Part shown: one piece after another, positions 32,186-42,790 of the stretch
Position numbering within the stretch: the first letter of the stretch is position 1
How the letters are laid out: each line of letters begins with the position of its first letter
Source: Megascapheus bottae
Lineage: Eukaryota > Chordata > Mammalia > Rodentia > Geomyidae
DNA: 64,000 nt
Direction: 5' to 3'
NCBI GenBank assembly: GCA_024803745.1
Contig: JANJXV010000128.1
Span: forward strand, 2,006,001 to 2,070,000
The notes under the pieces: model-generated
Told to the model about the DNA's origin: nothing
Databases searched by the model: none
The model's input: only the letters and a program-made list of their open reading frames with translations
Made by a program: the position numbers and the translations under genes

Positions 32186-32450
32186 AGAGAGAGAGAAAGG
32201 AGGAAGGGAGAAAGGAAGGGAGGGAGGGAAGAAGGGAGGGAAGGAGGGAGGGAGGGAAGGAGGGAGGGAGGGAGGGAGGGAGGAAGGAAGGAAGGAAGGA
32301 AGGAAGGAAGGAGAAAAAGGAGAGAGAATGGGAGGGAGAAAAGGAAGGAGGAAGAAGAGGAGGGAGGGGGGAAGAGGAAAAAGGGAGGAAGGGAGGGAGG
32401 AAGGGACGGATGGGTGAGGAGAGGGAGGGAGAGAAGAAGTAAAGGAAGGA
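32186..32450. repeat. (GGAA)n/(GGGA)n purine tract
   Basis: About 265 bp almost pure G/A, beginning about 30 bp inside the intron after exon 7. Confidence 0.97.
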
Positions 32451-32480
32451 AATACAATGTTATGATGAATTAACCAGTAC

Positions 32481-32668
32481 CTGTGTTTGTGTATTTCCTC
32501 CTTCAAGCAAGGCAATGCCCAGTAAAACGCCTTCGGAGAAAATGCGGTCGTTTTTGGTGTTCACAATCACGTCCGTGACCAGTTCCGAGGCGCCTTCTTT
32601 ATCTAGCAGACACTGGATATCACACATTAAGATGCCCGTCTTCTCTGCCTCGGGTCCAGAAAAGCTTC
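32481..32668 (-). CDS. ITPR2: ITPR2 window exon 7, 62 aa + 2 nt
   Basis: Reads [19 protein letters not shown], then [20 protein letters not shown] and ends [13 protein letters not shown]. Conserved helical region, 188 nt, phase 1 to 0. The acceptor is ACCGCAG|GA and the donor CAG|GTACTG. A GGAA/GGGA tract on the plus strand starts about 30 bp inside the next intron. Confidence 0.96.
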
Positions 32669-32695
32669 CTGCGGTTATGAAAAAAAGACACCAAT

Positions 32696-32996
32696 GGCCA
32701 TCAGCTGGGTATAGTGGTTCACCCCTGTAATTCCAACTCCAACTAGGTGAAGAGAATCGCAGTTCAAGGCCAGCCCAATCAAACAAAATGTGAGGCCCTC
32801 ATCTCAACAGACAAGGCTAGGTATCGTGGATCCCACCTGCCATCTGAGTGTCCACAGGAAGATGAGGTGAGCCCATAGAGAAAATCAGACATGCTCTCAA
32901 AACTAGACAAATTAAAAAGAATGGAGGTGTGCTTCAAGTGGTACAGTGTGAGTCTGGAAGGTGTGAGGCCCCGAGTTCAAATCTCAGTACTGCCAA
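32696..32996 (+). mobile_element. Old SINE, diverged
   Basis: 7SL-like head (TATAGTGGTTCACCCCTGTA), longer middle, tail TTCAAGTGGTACAGTGTGAG and GAGTTCAAATCTCAGTACTG. About 300 bp, longer than Geo, so perhaps an ancestral relative. Confidence 0.6.
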
Positions 32997-33120
32997 ATAT
33001 ACATACAAGTAGTAAATAAATAAACCTTAATTGCAGTCATTATACAATGTATCTTCAAAGTCTTACGCCATAAGAGTATCTATCATTGAGACTTTTCCCC
33101 TAAAGTATAATGGAAACTTA

Positions 33121-33122
33121 AG

Positions 33123-33221
<99 letters not shown>

Positions 33222-33222
33222 C
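33121..33222. repeat. (TA)n(CA)n(TA)n symmetric microsatellite
   Basis: About 10 TA, 30 CA, then 11 TA units. Abuts a SINE head. Confidence 0.96.
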
Positions 33223-33450
33223 CAAGCACATTGGCTCACACCTGCCATCCTAGCTACTCAGGAGGCTGAGATCTGAGGATCACAGTTCAAAATCAGCCCA
33301 GGCACTAAAGATCATGAGACTCTTATCTCTAATTAACCATTAGAAAACAGAAAGTGGTGCTGTGGCTCAAGGGGTAGGGTAGTAGCCTTGAGCTCGCTCA
33401 AGAGATCAGGGTCAATGCCCAGGTCCAGAGTTCAAGCCCCACAGTGATCA
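33223..33450 (+). mobile_element. Geo-type SINE
   Basis: Full length. Tail carries GGGGTAGGGTAGTAGCC. Confidence 0.86.
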
Positions 33451-33474
33451 AACAATAAAAAGTAAAAAAATAGG

Positions 33475-33688
33475 GGCCGGGAGTTTGGCCTAGTGGTTAA
33501 AGTGCTTGCCTAGCATGCATGAAGACCCGGGTTCGATTCCTCGGTACCACATACATAGAAAAAAGCTGGAAGTGGTGCTGAGGCTCAAGTGGTAGAGCTC
33601 TAGCCTTGAGAAAGCCCAAGGACAGTGCTCAGGCCCTGAGTTCAAGCCCAGGACTGGCAAAAAATAAATAAATAAATAAAAAATAAAA
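33475..33688 (+). mobile_element. IDL-type SINE, well preserved
   Basis: A box TGGCCTAGTGG at 33487 and B box GGTTCGATTCC near 33530 look intact, with (AAAT)n tail. Plausible young copy. Confidence 0.92.
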
Positions 33689-33795
33689 AGAATATATATA
33701 TATATATACACAAAAAAACAAAATGATCAAAACTTTATAAGATGGGACTTTTTATTATTAAATGTCTGAAACCTGTAATTAAAAATAATTATGTA

Positions 33796-34005
33796 GGGCC
33801 GGGAGTTTGGCCTAGTCATAGAGTGCTTGCCTAGCATGCACAAAGACCCGGGTTCGAGTCCTCGGTACCATGTACATAGCAAAAAAAGCCAGAAGTGGTG
33901 CTGAGGCTCAAGTGGTAGAGCTCTAGCCTTGAAAAAGTCCAAGGACAGTGCTCAGGCCCTGAGCCCAAGTCCAGGACTGACAAAAAAATAAAAATAAATA
34001 AAAAT
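33796..34005 (+). mobile_element. IDL-type SINE
   Basis: Close sister of the copy at 33475. B box GGTTCGAGTCC. (AAAAAT)n tail. Confidence 0.9.
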
Positions 34006-34218
34006 AATTATGTAATTTTTCTTCTTAAGAAACAACTTTAAAAACAGAAAACTAGTTTTTATTTTTATCCATTATGCAGATACTAAGGAACTCTTGAGCT
34101 AATATGTTAATGTTAAACCATCATTTAGTTTAATAGTTTTCCAAAGCCACAAAGCAAACTGAATTAAAACTCTCAAAGCTGTTGTCTCATGAAATTACTC
34201 AAAATCTCATGAATAACC

Positions 34219-34220
<2 letters not shown>

Positions 34221-34259
<39 letters not shown>

Positions 34260-34302
34260 CGTGTGCGCGCACATGTGCACTCGTGCGCACATGCATGCAA
34301 AT
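34221..34302. repeat. (GT)n and GCGC alternating repeat
   Basis: About 17 GT, then GCGTGTGCGCGCACATGTGC. Confidence 0.93.
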
Positions 34303-34526
34303 TGGGCATGTGGGGCTTGAACTCAGGATCTGGATGCTGTCACCGCACTCTTTTGCTCAAGGCTGGTGCTCTACCACTCAAACCACAGTTCCACTTCAGG
34401 CTTTTTAGTGTTCAATGGAAGATAAGAGTTTCACTGACTTTTCCTGGCCGGGCTGGTATCAAACTGAAGTCCTTCAGATCTCAATCTCCTGAGTAGCTGG
34501 GATTACAGGCATGAGTTACAGGCATC
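34303..34526 (-). mobile_element. Geo-type SINE
   Basis: Tail next to the GT array, head ends GATTACAGGCATGAGTTACA. Confidence 0.82.
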
Positions 34527-34667
34527 AGACTTTCATCACATTACAACTATTGTTGTAATGGGGTTTGAACTTTGGGCCTCACCCTCAGCCAAACTGCACA
34601 TTATCAACAGTGGTTTTCAGTAGACCTTTTACATTTGTGCCAGTGACATGATAAAATATCATGAGGA

Positions 34668-34873
34668 CCCGGGGCGTGGTGGCTCACACCTGCAACCCTA
34701 GCTACTCAGGAGACTGAGATCTGAGGATTGAAGTTCAAAGCCAGCCTGGGTACTAAAGTCTGTGAGACTCTTATCTCCAATTAACCACCAGAAAACCGGA
34801 AGTGGCGCTAGCCTTAAGCTGAAGAGCTCAGGGATGGTGCCCAGAACCAGAGTTCAAGTCCCATGAGTGACCA
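34668..34873 (+). mobile_element. Geo-type SINE
   Basis: Head GGGGCGTGGTGGCTCACACC. Small deletion in the tail. Confidence 0.84.
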
Positions 34874-34880
34874 AAAAGAA

Positions 34881-35062
34881 TTATATATATAATAATATAT
34901 ATTATTGTATGTAATATATGTATATAACATATTAAATATATAAAATATATGATATGTGTATGTAACATATTAAATATATTACATATAATATTATGTATTA
35001 TATAATATATATTGTATATATATTATATATAAACATATATAATATATATAGTATATATCTCT
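34881..35062. repeat. AT-rich, self-complementary tract
   Basis: About 180 bp of TATATA/ATAATATA after a SINE end, stopping about 30 bp from exon 6's donor. Confidence 0.9.
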
Positions 35063-35091
35063 CTCTCATGAGAACTTGTGAGCAGCCTCAC

Positions 35092-35200
35092 CTCCAGCTT
35101 GTGGGGTCTTGGCATAGCCCCCCGACAGGGGCCCATTCCCACTGACTCCGTAATCTCCTTTAAAGTAGCGATTCAGGAGTATTTTTCTTAGTGTACTGCC
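35092..35200 (-). CDS. ITPR2: ITPR2 window exon 6, 36 aa + 1 nt
   Basis: Reads GSTLRKILLNRYFKGDYG, then a Gly/Ser/Pro-rich flexible loop (GNGPLSGGYAKTPQAGG). This loop matches the poorly conserved position where the type 1 receptor carries its neuronal splice insert. The acceptor is CTCAG|GGC and the donor GGAG|GTGAGG. About 30 bp past the donor begins an AT-rich hairpin-prone tract. Confidence 0.95.
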
Positions 35201-35504
35201 CTGAGAAGAAAAAGGAATTCATTTTAACATATCTTTTCAATGGTCAAATGAAATGAAAAACAATTCACACACACTCACTTTCACTGGCCACCCAAAACTG
35301 ACATCATAAAAGAAAACCAGTTCTAAAGCCTCCCCTTTAATCTTCATCTAAGCCACTACTGACGTTTGGTTACAAGCCAGGTGTAGAAAAGGAATGGTAT
35401 ATAATGGACAGGAGACGTAAAATGATTTCTGATTTGAATTTGTCAGTGATAATTGTGGTTAACGCCTGAGGCAGAATACAATTATCTTCTGCTGTCTGGA
35501 TTTA

Positions 35505-36526
35505 TTTTTTTCTCATTTTTTAAATATTTTTATTGTAATTAATAGAAGGATTACATTATATTTGCCAGATAGAAGGTACATTAATTCACATACATTGATA
35601 CCCTTTCACATGTCTTGGTCCCCATTTCCCTTCCCCCATCCCCACCCCTCATCTTGTTTTCCCCCCTTCCTTACCCAATTTCAAATAACCAAATACAAAT
35701 ATATCCAATATATCAGATAACAAAGTAAGATACTGTAACAATATGAGATAATCAAGGGATAGCAAAAGAGATGAGAGATAACAGAGTACATTAAGGACAA
35801 CAATCACTCATTATATGGTTTTTGTTTCTATATCCTAGAGGTCCTTTCATTTAGCGTCATACTATATGGCCTTAGGTATCTAGGTTTTGCTCTGTTGCAA
35901 ATCTCTGCTAGGAGAGCCCAAGGTTTCTACTGATTATGACAAATGAGGGAAAACATTGAGCCTATGTTCCTTTGTGTCTGGCTTACTTCACTTAATATGA
36001 TTTTTTTCTAAGTCTTTCCATTTCCTAACAAATGGGGCGATGTCATTCTTTCTGACAGCAGCATAGAATTCCATTGTGTACAAATACCACATCTTGTTGA
36101 TCCACTCATCAACTGAGGGACATCTGGGTTGGTTCCATATTTTGCTATGGTAAATAATGCTGCAATGAACATCATTGTGCTAGTGGATTTAGTATGCCCT
36201 TGTTTCTGGATGATTAGGTAAATGCCTAGTAGTGGAATTGCTGGGTCATAGGGGAGCTCTATGTTTAGCCTTTTGAGGCACTGCCATACTGCTTTCCATA
36301 GTGGTTGAACAAGTTTGCACTCCCACCAGCACTGTAGTAGTGATCCCTCCTGGACACATCCCCTCCAGCATCTGTTGTTACTAGTTTTCTTGATCCTGGC
36401 CATTCTAACTGGAGTGAGGTGGAATCTTAAGAGTTGTTTTGATTTCCACTTCTTTTATGACCAGAGATATTGAGCATTTCTTCATGTGTCTATAGGCCAT
36501 TTTTGTTTCTTCTTCAGAGAAGACTT
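35505..36526 (-). mobile_element. L1 3' end, 5'-truncated
   Basis: 3' UTR and poly-T side at 35505-36000. ORF2 C-terminus at 36008-36403, where [19 protein letters not shown] and [10 protein letters not shown] are readable before frameshifts. Truncated at the TTCTTCAGAGAAGACTT point. Same family as the L1 at 44272. Confidence 0.92.
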
Positions 36527-36677
36527 ATAACCATAGGTCAAGAAACGAGCCTTTGACTAGAACACAATGATGTACTAATTCTCATTGATTACAATGGTGA
36601 GAAATGATGGTTTTTATAAATATAATAAATGTTTTGCTTATAATAAGAATCATGACTATAGCAAAACTAACAAGAAT

Positions 36678-36900
36678 AGGCCGGGACTGGTGAGTCACCC
36701 CTGCAATCCCAGCTACTCAGGAGGCAGAAATCTAGGAAGATTGTGGTTCAAACCTAGTTCATGCAGAAAAGTCTGCAGAGTCTCATCTCTAATTAACTAT
36801 CGAAAAGGCCAATCTAGTGTGGCTCAAGTGATAGAGTACTTATCTTAGATGGAAAAGCCAAGCAAGTGTACAGAGAACCTAAGTTCACACTCCAGTATTG

Positions 36901-36902
<2 letters not shown>
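36678..36902 (+). mobile_element. Geo-type SINE, diverged
   Basis: Head GGCCGGGACTGGTGAGTCAC, ends CTCCAGTATTGGCAC. Confidence 0.8.

Positions 36903-36945
<43 letters not shown>
36903..36945. repeat. (CA)n microsatellite
   Basis: About 21 CA units at a SINE end. Confidence 0.95.
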
Positions 36946-36947
<2 letters not shown>

Positions 36948-36986
36948 CTGGAAACAACTAACAAGTTGTATGTATTTGTTCATTTA

Positions 36987-37104
36987 TTGGTGCCAAGCCT
37001 GGGTTTTGAACTCAGGACCTAGGTGCTATCCCTGAGCTTTTATGCTTAAGACTAGATTTCTACCACTTGAGCCACAGCTCCACTTCCAGCTTGTGTGTGT
37101 GTGT

Positions 37105-37135
<31 letters not shown>

Positions 37136-37247
37136 CAAGTGTGAGATTAGAGATCAGTTTCTGGAACTTTCCTGCTTGGGCTGGCTTGGAATCATGATCC
37201 TCAGATCTCAGCCCCCTGAGTAGCTGGGATGACAGGCGTGAGCCACC
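36987..37247 (-). mobile_element. Geo-type SINE with internal (GT)n
   Basis: A GT run at 37093-37135 has replaced the AGCTTTTTG-type linker inside the element. Confidence 0.82.
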
Positions 37248-37388
37248 CACAACTTAAATGTGAGCTTCAGTCTCTTCCCTGCTTTTTATACTGGATCTTT
37301 AAGTGACCTTGTGTGTTCATTTTTTAACCTTGCATTGCTTCAAAAGCCAGTTCCTACCTTTATTTACACTAAAATTTCTGTTAAAACA

Positions 37389-37453
37389 ATTTTTTATTTT
37401 TATTTTTTATTGTGATTAATAGAAGGGTTACATTATATTCACCAGATAAAAAA
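37389..37453 (-). mobile_element. L1 3' tip
   Basis: GTGATTAATAGAAGGGTTAC then ATTATATTCACCAGATA, matching the complement of the end of the L1 at 47561-47610. Confidence 0.75.
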
Positions 37454-37511
37454 TAATTTATATCTTTAAGTTCAAATGAGATTGACAGATCAAGAAAGTT
37501 TGCGTTTGTGT

Positions 37512-37740
37512 ATATGCTGGGATTTGAACTTGGGAACTTGCGCTCTTGCTTGGCTTTTTGTTTGTTTTGCTGAAGGCTGGTGCTCTACCACTTGAGCCAC
37601 ACTTCTACTTCCAGCTTTTAGGTGGGTATTTGGAGATAAGAATCTCATAGCCTTTCCTATCTAGGCTGCGTTGGCTTGAATCTTAATGGTCAGATCTCAG
37701 CCTCGAAGTAGCTAGGATTATAGGCATGAGTCACAGTACT
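37512..37740 (-). mobile_element. Geo-type SINE
   Basis: GATTTGAACTTGGGAACTTG to GAAGTAGCTAGGATTATAGG. Confidence 0.8.
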
Positions 37741-38000
37741 CTAGAAAACATTAAAACACTTTCCCAGGTTAATGTATTCATATTCCAAATCCTTCATAGC
37801 AACATCTCTGATGCTCTGGTCATAAAATGCAGACATAGACAGAATTTATCTGAACTTTTCAGATATTCGTAAATAAATATGCACAACAGAAATCATGCTC
37901 CAGAGGTATGTGGAGGGGGAAGAGAGGAGGGGAAGCTGCAAGAGTCCCAGCTCCTGCACAGAGTGGGGTGGTCACCCCTCATCTTTAAAACAATGTACAC

Positions 38001-38201
38001 TGGGCCAGGAGCATAGCCTAGTGGTAGAGTGCTCGCCTAGCATGCACAAAACCCTGGGTTCTATTCCTTGGTACCACAAACACAGAAAAGGCTGGAAGTG
38101 GCACTGTGGTTCAAGTGGCAGAGCACTAGCCTTGAGGAAAAAGTGTCCAAGGACAGTGCCCAGGGCCCTGAGTTCAGGACTCAGGACTGGAAAAAAAAAA
38201 A
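38001..38201 (+). mobile_element. IDL-type SINE
   Basis: ID head GCATAGCCTAGTGGTAGAGT, A9 tail. Confidence 0.87.
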
Positions 38202-38238
38202 TGTAGACCGACAAGGAAATACACACAAAACCAGAATC

Positions 38239-38434
38239 ATGGGCCAGGAGTTTGGCCTAGTGGTAGAGTGCTTGCCTAGCATGCACGAAAACCCAGGTTC
38301 AATTCTTCAGTACCACATACACAGAAAAAGCCAGAAGTAGTGCTGTGGCTCAAGTGATAGAGCTCTAGTCTTGAGAAAGCCCAAGGACAGTGCTCGGGCC
38401 CTGAGTTCAAGCCCCACAACTGAAAAAAAAAAAG
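38239..38434 (+). mobile_element. IDL-type SINE
   Basis: Second copy 40 bp further on, separate A tail. Confidence 0.87.
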
Positions 38435-38794
38435 CAGAGTGAGCTTGTTCCTTCGTGTTATGGTTATTATTTTGAGCAGACGCAGGAGCAATTACAGTCA
38501 CACATTATAATGAGTTGGCCTGCTTTCACCAACTCAGTCAACCAACTCTGAGAGCATTCATTAACAACGCTCCACCAGCAATGGACAAAGGCCCAGGGGC
38601 TACGCTCCTCAAAGCCAAGGCCCCTTCCAACCCTGCACTTCTCCCCACATCCGCGTCACCGTTATAATCTGGCATGACGACTTTGTCAGCCACGGCACAC
38701 GAGATACCATTCGCACTGCAGCTGATGCAGGGAAATGAGACGAATGAGCTGTGTTGATCTAATGTGGCTCAACTATACAGAATGAACATTATCA

Positions 38795-39250
38795 ATGTGT
38801 GTGCGTCTCTACATGTGTACATGTATGTGCATGCATGGACAAATACACCCGTACACACGCACATGTGTGTATATGAGCACACGTGTGCAGTGTGTGTATG
38901 CATGTAGGCACAAATAGCCATACTGTGTACATATATGCACGTGTATTTTGTACATATCCAAATGTGTGTACGTGTATGCATGGGTATATAAATATGTATG
39001 TGTATGTGTATATTACATTTATGTATGTGCACTGAGTATATGCAACATATACTACAATACAGATACTAACTACAGATATGTATATGTGTATACATATACA
39101 TGCATTTAGTGTGTATGTTGGTATACTGAATCTACACATATACATGTGAGCATGCTGTATATGTTCATATATATGCATATATGTATTTAGTGCATGCCAC
39201 ATATATACATGTGGGCTTACTGTATAGATACACACACAGATATACGAACG
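38795..39250. repeat. Degenerate alternating purine-pyrimidine tract
   Basis: TG/CA/TA steps such as TGTGTATATGAGCACACGTG for about 450 bp, without a fixed unit. Confidence 0.85.
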
Positions 39251-39360
39251 CATAACCTCATACGCAAAATGGCACAGTATTTTCATCAAGCCTGTACATC
39301 TGCTCCTATACAATTTAAGTCATACTTCAATCCTTATTTTCTTGCTTTGGGACTATGGAC

Positions 39361-39503
39361 AAGAAAGTCCACACAAGTTGAATACAGATGAGTAAGGAGA
39401 AGAAAGACTATACTAGCTGAGTACAGATGAATGACAGGAAAGTCTATACTAGTTGAGGACAGATGAATAAGACAGGAAAGTCTATAGAAGTTGAATACAG
39501 ATG
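39361..39503. repeat. Minisatellite, about 37 bp x 4
   Basis: Units contain GAAAGTCTATACTAG, then TTGA and ACAGATGAAT, with substitutions and small indels. Confidence 0.85.
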
Positions 39504-39892
39504 AAAACTTTATTTCACCTGTGATTCAGTGTGGAAAGGCCACCATGTGGAGGGCCGATGGATATGGACAGCGATCAGAAGCACAAGCTGATCGGAAATG
39601 TCCTCATGCTACGTTGAAAGCTCAGAACTCAGTCGTGAAATCACTCCCAATCCTGGTCTCCCGTCAGCTGAGAAGCTCTGGAACCAACACTCTCAGAGCA
39701 TCATTCTGGGCCTGAGTGAACAGAATTTCCTAGAAATGTAGCCAAGTTGGCTCTAGATTATGCGAGCACATTTGTAGATGACTCATGTACTGAGATAGAA
39801 TTCTACTGTTCTGGAACCTTCTACCAAATCACCCCTGGTAAATGTGACCCAGTATACCTCTAGGCATGAGTCTCTCTCCCTCTCTCTCTGTT

Positions 39893-40002
39893 AGATTTTT
39901 TTTATTTAAGGCTAGCACTTTACTACATGAGCAACAGCTCTATTTCCAACTTGTTGCTGGCTAGCTGGAGATAAGAGTTTCACAGTCTTATCTGCCCAGG
40001 CT
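39893..40002 (-). mobile_element. SINE fragment, left arm of an inverted repeat
   Basis: Tail and middle of a Geo SINE in complement, breaking off at GCCCAGGCT. Confidence 0.75.
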
Positions 40003-40170
40003 GAGATCTGAGATTCAAAGCCAGCCAGGCCAGGAAAGTCCTTGAGACTCTTATCTCCTATGAACCACCAGAAAACTGGAAGTGGTGCTGTGGCTCAAGG
40101 GGTAGAGTGCCAGCCTTGAGCAAAAGAAGCTCAGGGACAGCACCCAGGCCCTGAGTTCAAGCCCGACTAA
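40003..40170 (+). mobile_element. SINE fragment, right arm of an inverted repeat
   Basis: Begins GAGATCTGAGATTCAAAGCC and runs to the tail end. The first head bases are missing. Confidence 0.78.
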
Positions 40171-40231
40171 CAACAACAAAAAATAATAATGATCTCCTGC
40201 TAAGTGGGATTTTGTTGTTGTTGTATTTGTT

Positions 40232-40467
40232 GCTTTGGTTGTTTGCGATCATGGGGCTTGAACCCAGACCCTGGATACTGTCCCTGAATGCTTTCACTCC
40301 AGGCTGGGGCTCTACCACTTGAACCACAGCTCCACTGCCCGTTTTCTGGTAGTTCATTAGAGATCAGAGTCTCATGAACTTTCCTGCTTGGGCTGGTTTC
40401 CACTGTGATCCTCAGATCTCAGCCCCCTGAGTAGCCGGGTAACAGGGCATGAGCCACCAGTTCCTGG
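40232..40467 (-). mobile_element. Geo-type SINE
   Basis: Near full length, preceded by (GTT)n at 40212-40232. Confidence 0.84.
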
Positions 40468-40539
40468 CAAGAATATATATATACTTTTTTCCCTACAGTG
40501 AAAAGAGTTGGATGTTTTCCTTCTGTTGTATTATTTATC

Positions 40540-40735
40540 ATTGCATTTTTGGTCCAGGCTACATAATACATATAGATGCATATATAATATACAATACCTA
40601 CTACTATGATATAATATATTATATATTACATATTCTATTAGTCTATCTATTATATACTATATAATTATATGACAATAATTGTAAACAATTATATTACTAT
40701 ATAATTCTAATACCATATATCTACTAGCTAGAATC
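40540..40735. repeat. AT-rich low-complexity
   Basis: TATATA/ATTATA mix with many short inverted repeats. Confidence 0.8.
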
Positions 40736-41550
40736 ACAGTGTCAAATCTCAGTTTCTCTGCAGCTAGCCCAGCTCGCTTAGTTTCAAGTTGCAGCCAGGT
40801 CAGCTTATCTCACCCAGATTCACAGATCATAGGAAGCAGCCTAACTGAATGTCAAGGCCAAGAGCAAGGCAGGTCGCTTGACAGGCCTCCCTGGGGGCGG
40901 CAGCCTGACACTGTGGGCATTATACAATCACAGGCTCTCATGGCCAGCTGGGCCTTGCAGCCTGGCCGTCCTGTGTCCTCTCTTCCCATCCTGGAGTGAA
41001 CCCATGAGGGGTTCACAGCCTCCAGTTACATGTCATGAGAGACTCAAGCAGTAACTAAAACAGGGGCCCCTTCCTGAGGATAGAAAGTGTGGATGAAAAT
41101 CAGGACTACAGCACAGGAGATTGTGTCAGGACAAGGAGACAGGCAACAAAGACTTCTAAGCAATCAACAGAGACCACACCTATCAAATAGCAGGGTTTTT
41201 TTTTTTTTGTATTATTTTGGTTTTGTTTTTGATTTTCAAATAAGTTGAGGATCTCTAATGCCATCTCTGCCATTTTCAAGCAAGTTTTCAAATGAGGAAG
41301 ATCTTCGAGTTAGAGGATCGGTGCCATTAAATACAAACTAAATGTCTTCAACTTCAAAATAATGAACATTTTTACTTCCAAGGATCAATCAGAAAAGGCA
41401 TAATTCGGACAGGTTTGGTCTAGGTTCCAAATTAATGGCCACAAGGCTAGCAAAGACAGGCCTGTTACACACCCACATAAACATTTACCAATGCCTTTCT
41501 TGTTTTTTTACTATTCATGTTAGGCTCTGATGCAAAGTGATCTCTTAAAA
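40736..41550. other. Intronic unique sequence
   Basis: An 86-codon frame at 40739-40999 has no recognisable domain. The rest is AT-rich. No repeat named. Confidence 0.5.
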
Positions 41551-41770
41551 CTGATCATGAGCTGAACACTTGTCATCCGAGCTAATGAGAGGCTGACAGC
41601 TGAGGACTGTAGTTCAATGCCAGTCTAGGCAAGAAAGCCAGTGAGACTCTTATCTCCAATTAACCACCAAAAAGACAGAAGTAGAGCTGTGGCACAAAGG
41701 GTAAAGTGCCAGCCTTGAGCTGAAAAGCTAAGGGACAACACCCTGCCCCTGAGTTCAAGTCCCAGTACCA
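41551..41770 (+). mobile_element. Geo-type SINE, diverged
   Basis: Head TGAGCTGAACACTTGTCATC, ends AAGTCCCAGTACCATTGAG. Confidence 0.78.
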
Positions 41771-42331
41771 TTGAGAAACAAATATAAATGATTAAATAAA
41801 GTTTCATAGGGAGAAAAATGAGAATAAAGGGAATGAGATAATGAAAGTAATATGCATAAGCCAAGATTCTTTTGATTCTGGAATGTATTTATATTTCCAC
41901 CCCAATACCAAAATGTAACTGCATAATTCAATATTATAGTAGCTGAAATTAAGTATGTTATTAATTGTAACACTGAGGAATGAACAGAATTCTGAGTCTA
42001 ATTCTCAACAAAATTCGAAACAAACAATTCTGCTTAATTCAGTACTTAAGTAGGTTATTAATTATGAACAGAAACACTACACCTTTGTAAGCAGATACAA
42101 GGAATTTTTTTTGCTTAGATTTCATCTGGCTTTCATAATTAGAGAGTGAGGATTGCGATTGTAGACGAGATGAAATACAATGCTGTTTTTGCCTAATTTA
42201 AAGAATTAAAACTTGAGAAACTCTTGAGGCAAAAAAATTGTGAGACACTGACACCTACTGGTGATCTGTGATATTGCAGGCCAGCTCTATACACGTGAGC
42301 CTGACCACCAAGGGGGAAAATAATAAATCCA

Positions 42332-42532
42332 AAAGGCTGGGAGTTTGGCCTAGTGGTAGAGTGCTTGCCTAGCATGCACGAAGACTCAGGTTCCTTGGTA
42401 CCATATACATAGAAAAAAGCTGGAACTGTTGCTGAGGTTCAAGCGGTAGACTCTAGCTTTGAGAAAGTCCAAGGACAGTGCTCAGGCCCTCAGTTCAAGC
42501 CCAGGACTGGCAAAACAAAAAAAAAAAAAAAA
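42332..42532 (+). mobile_element. IDL-type SINE
   Basis: A box intact. B-box region shortened (AGGTTCCTTGG). A15 tail. Confidence 0.86.
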
Positions 42533-42671
42533 GATTTCAAAATTGAGAGACTGAGGGAGGATTGGGGATATGAATAAAACTGCAGTAGGCTGTGTGAACA
42601 TATTAAAGTACTGCAATAAAAAGCATTACTCAACACAATAAATTAATTAATAAACACAAATATGATTTTTA

Positions 42672-42790
42672 GCGAGCAGGGCAGTGGTGGCTAACATCCA
42701 TAATCCCAGCTACTCAGGAGCCTTGAGCACAAAAGCTAAGCAAGAGTACATGGCCTTGGGTTCAAGACCTTAGTACAGTACCCACACAAA
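42672..42790 (+). mobile_element. Geo-type SINE, internally deleted
   Basis: Head joined directly to GAGCCTTGAGCACAAAAGC. Confidence 0.75.

Noticed and set aside
33475..33560. tRNA-like sequence with A and B boxes
   Set aside because: It is the head of an IDL SINE, followed by the SINE tail and A-rich end, and recurs many times in the window. Not a tRNA gene.
40739..40999. 86-codon plus-strand frame in GC-richer intron
   Set aside because: No recognisable domain, no splice or promoter context, length expected by chance.
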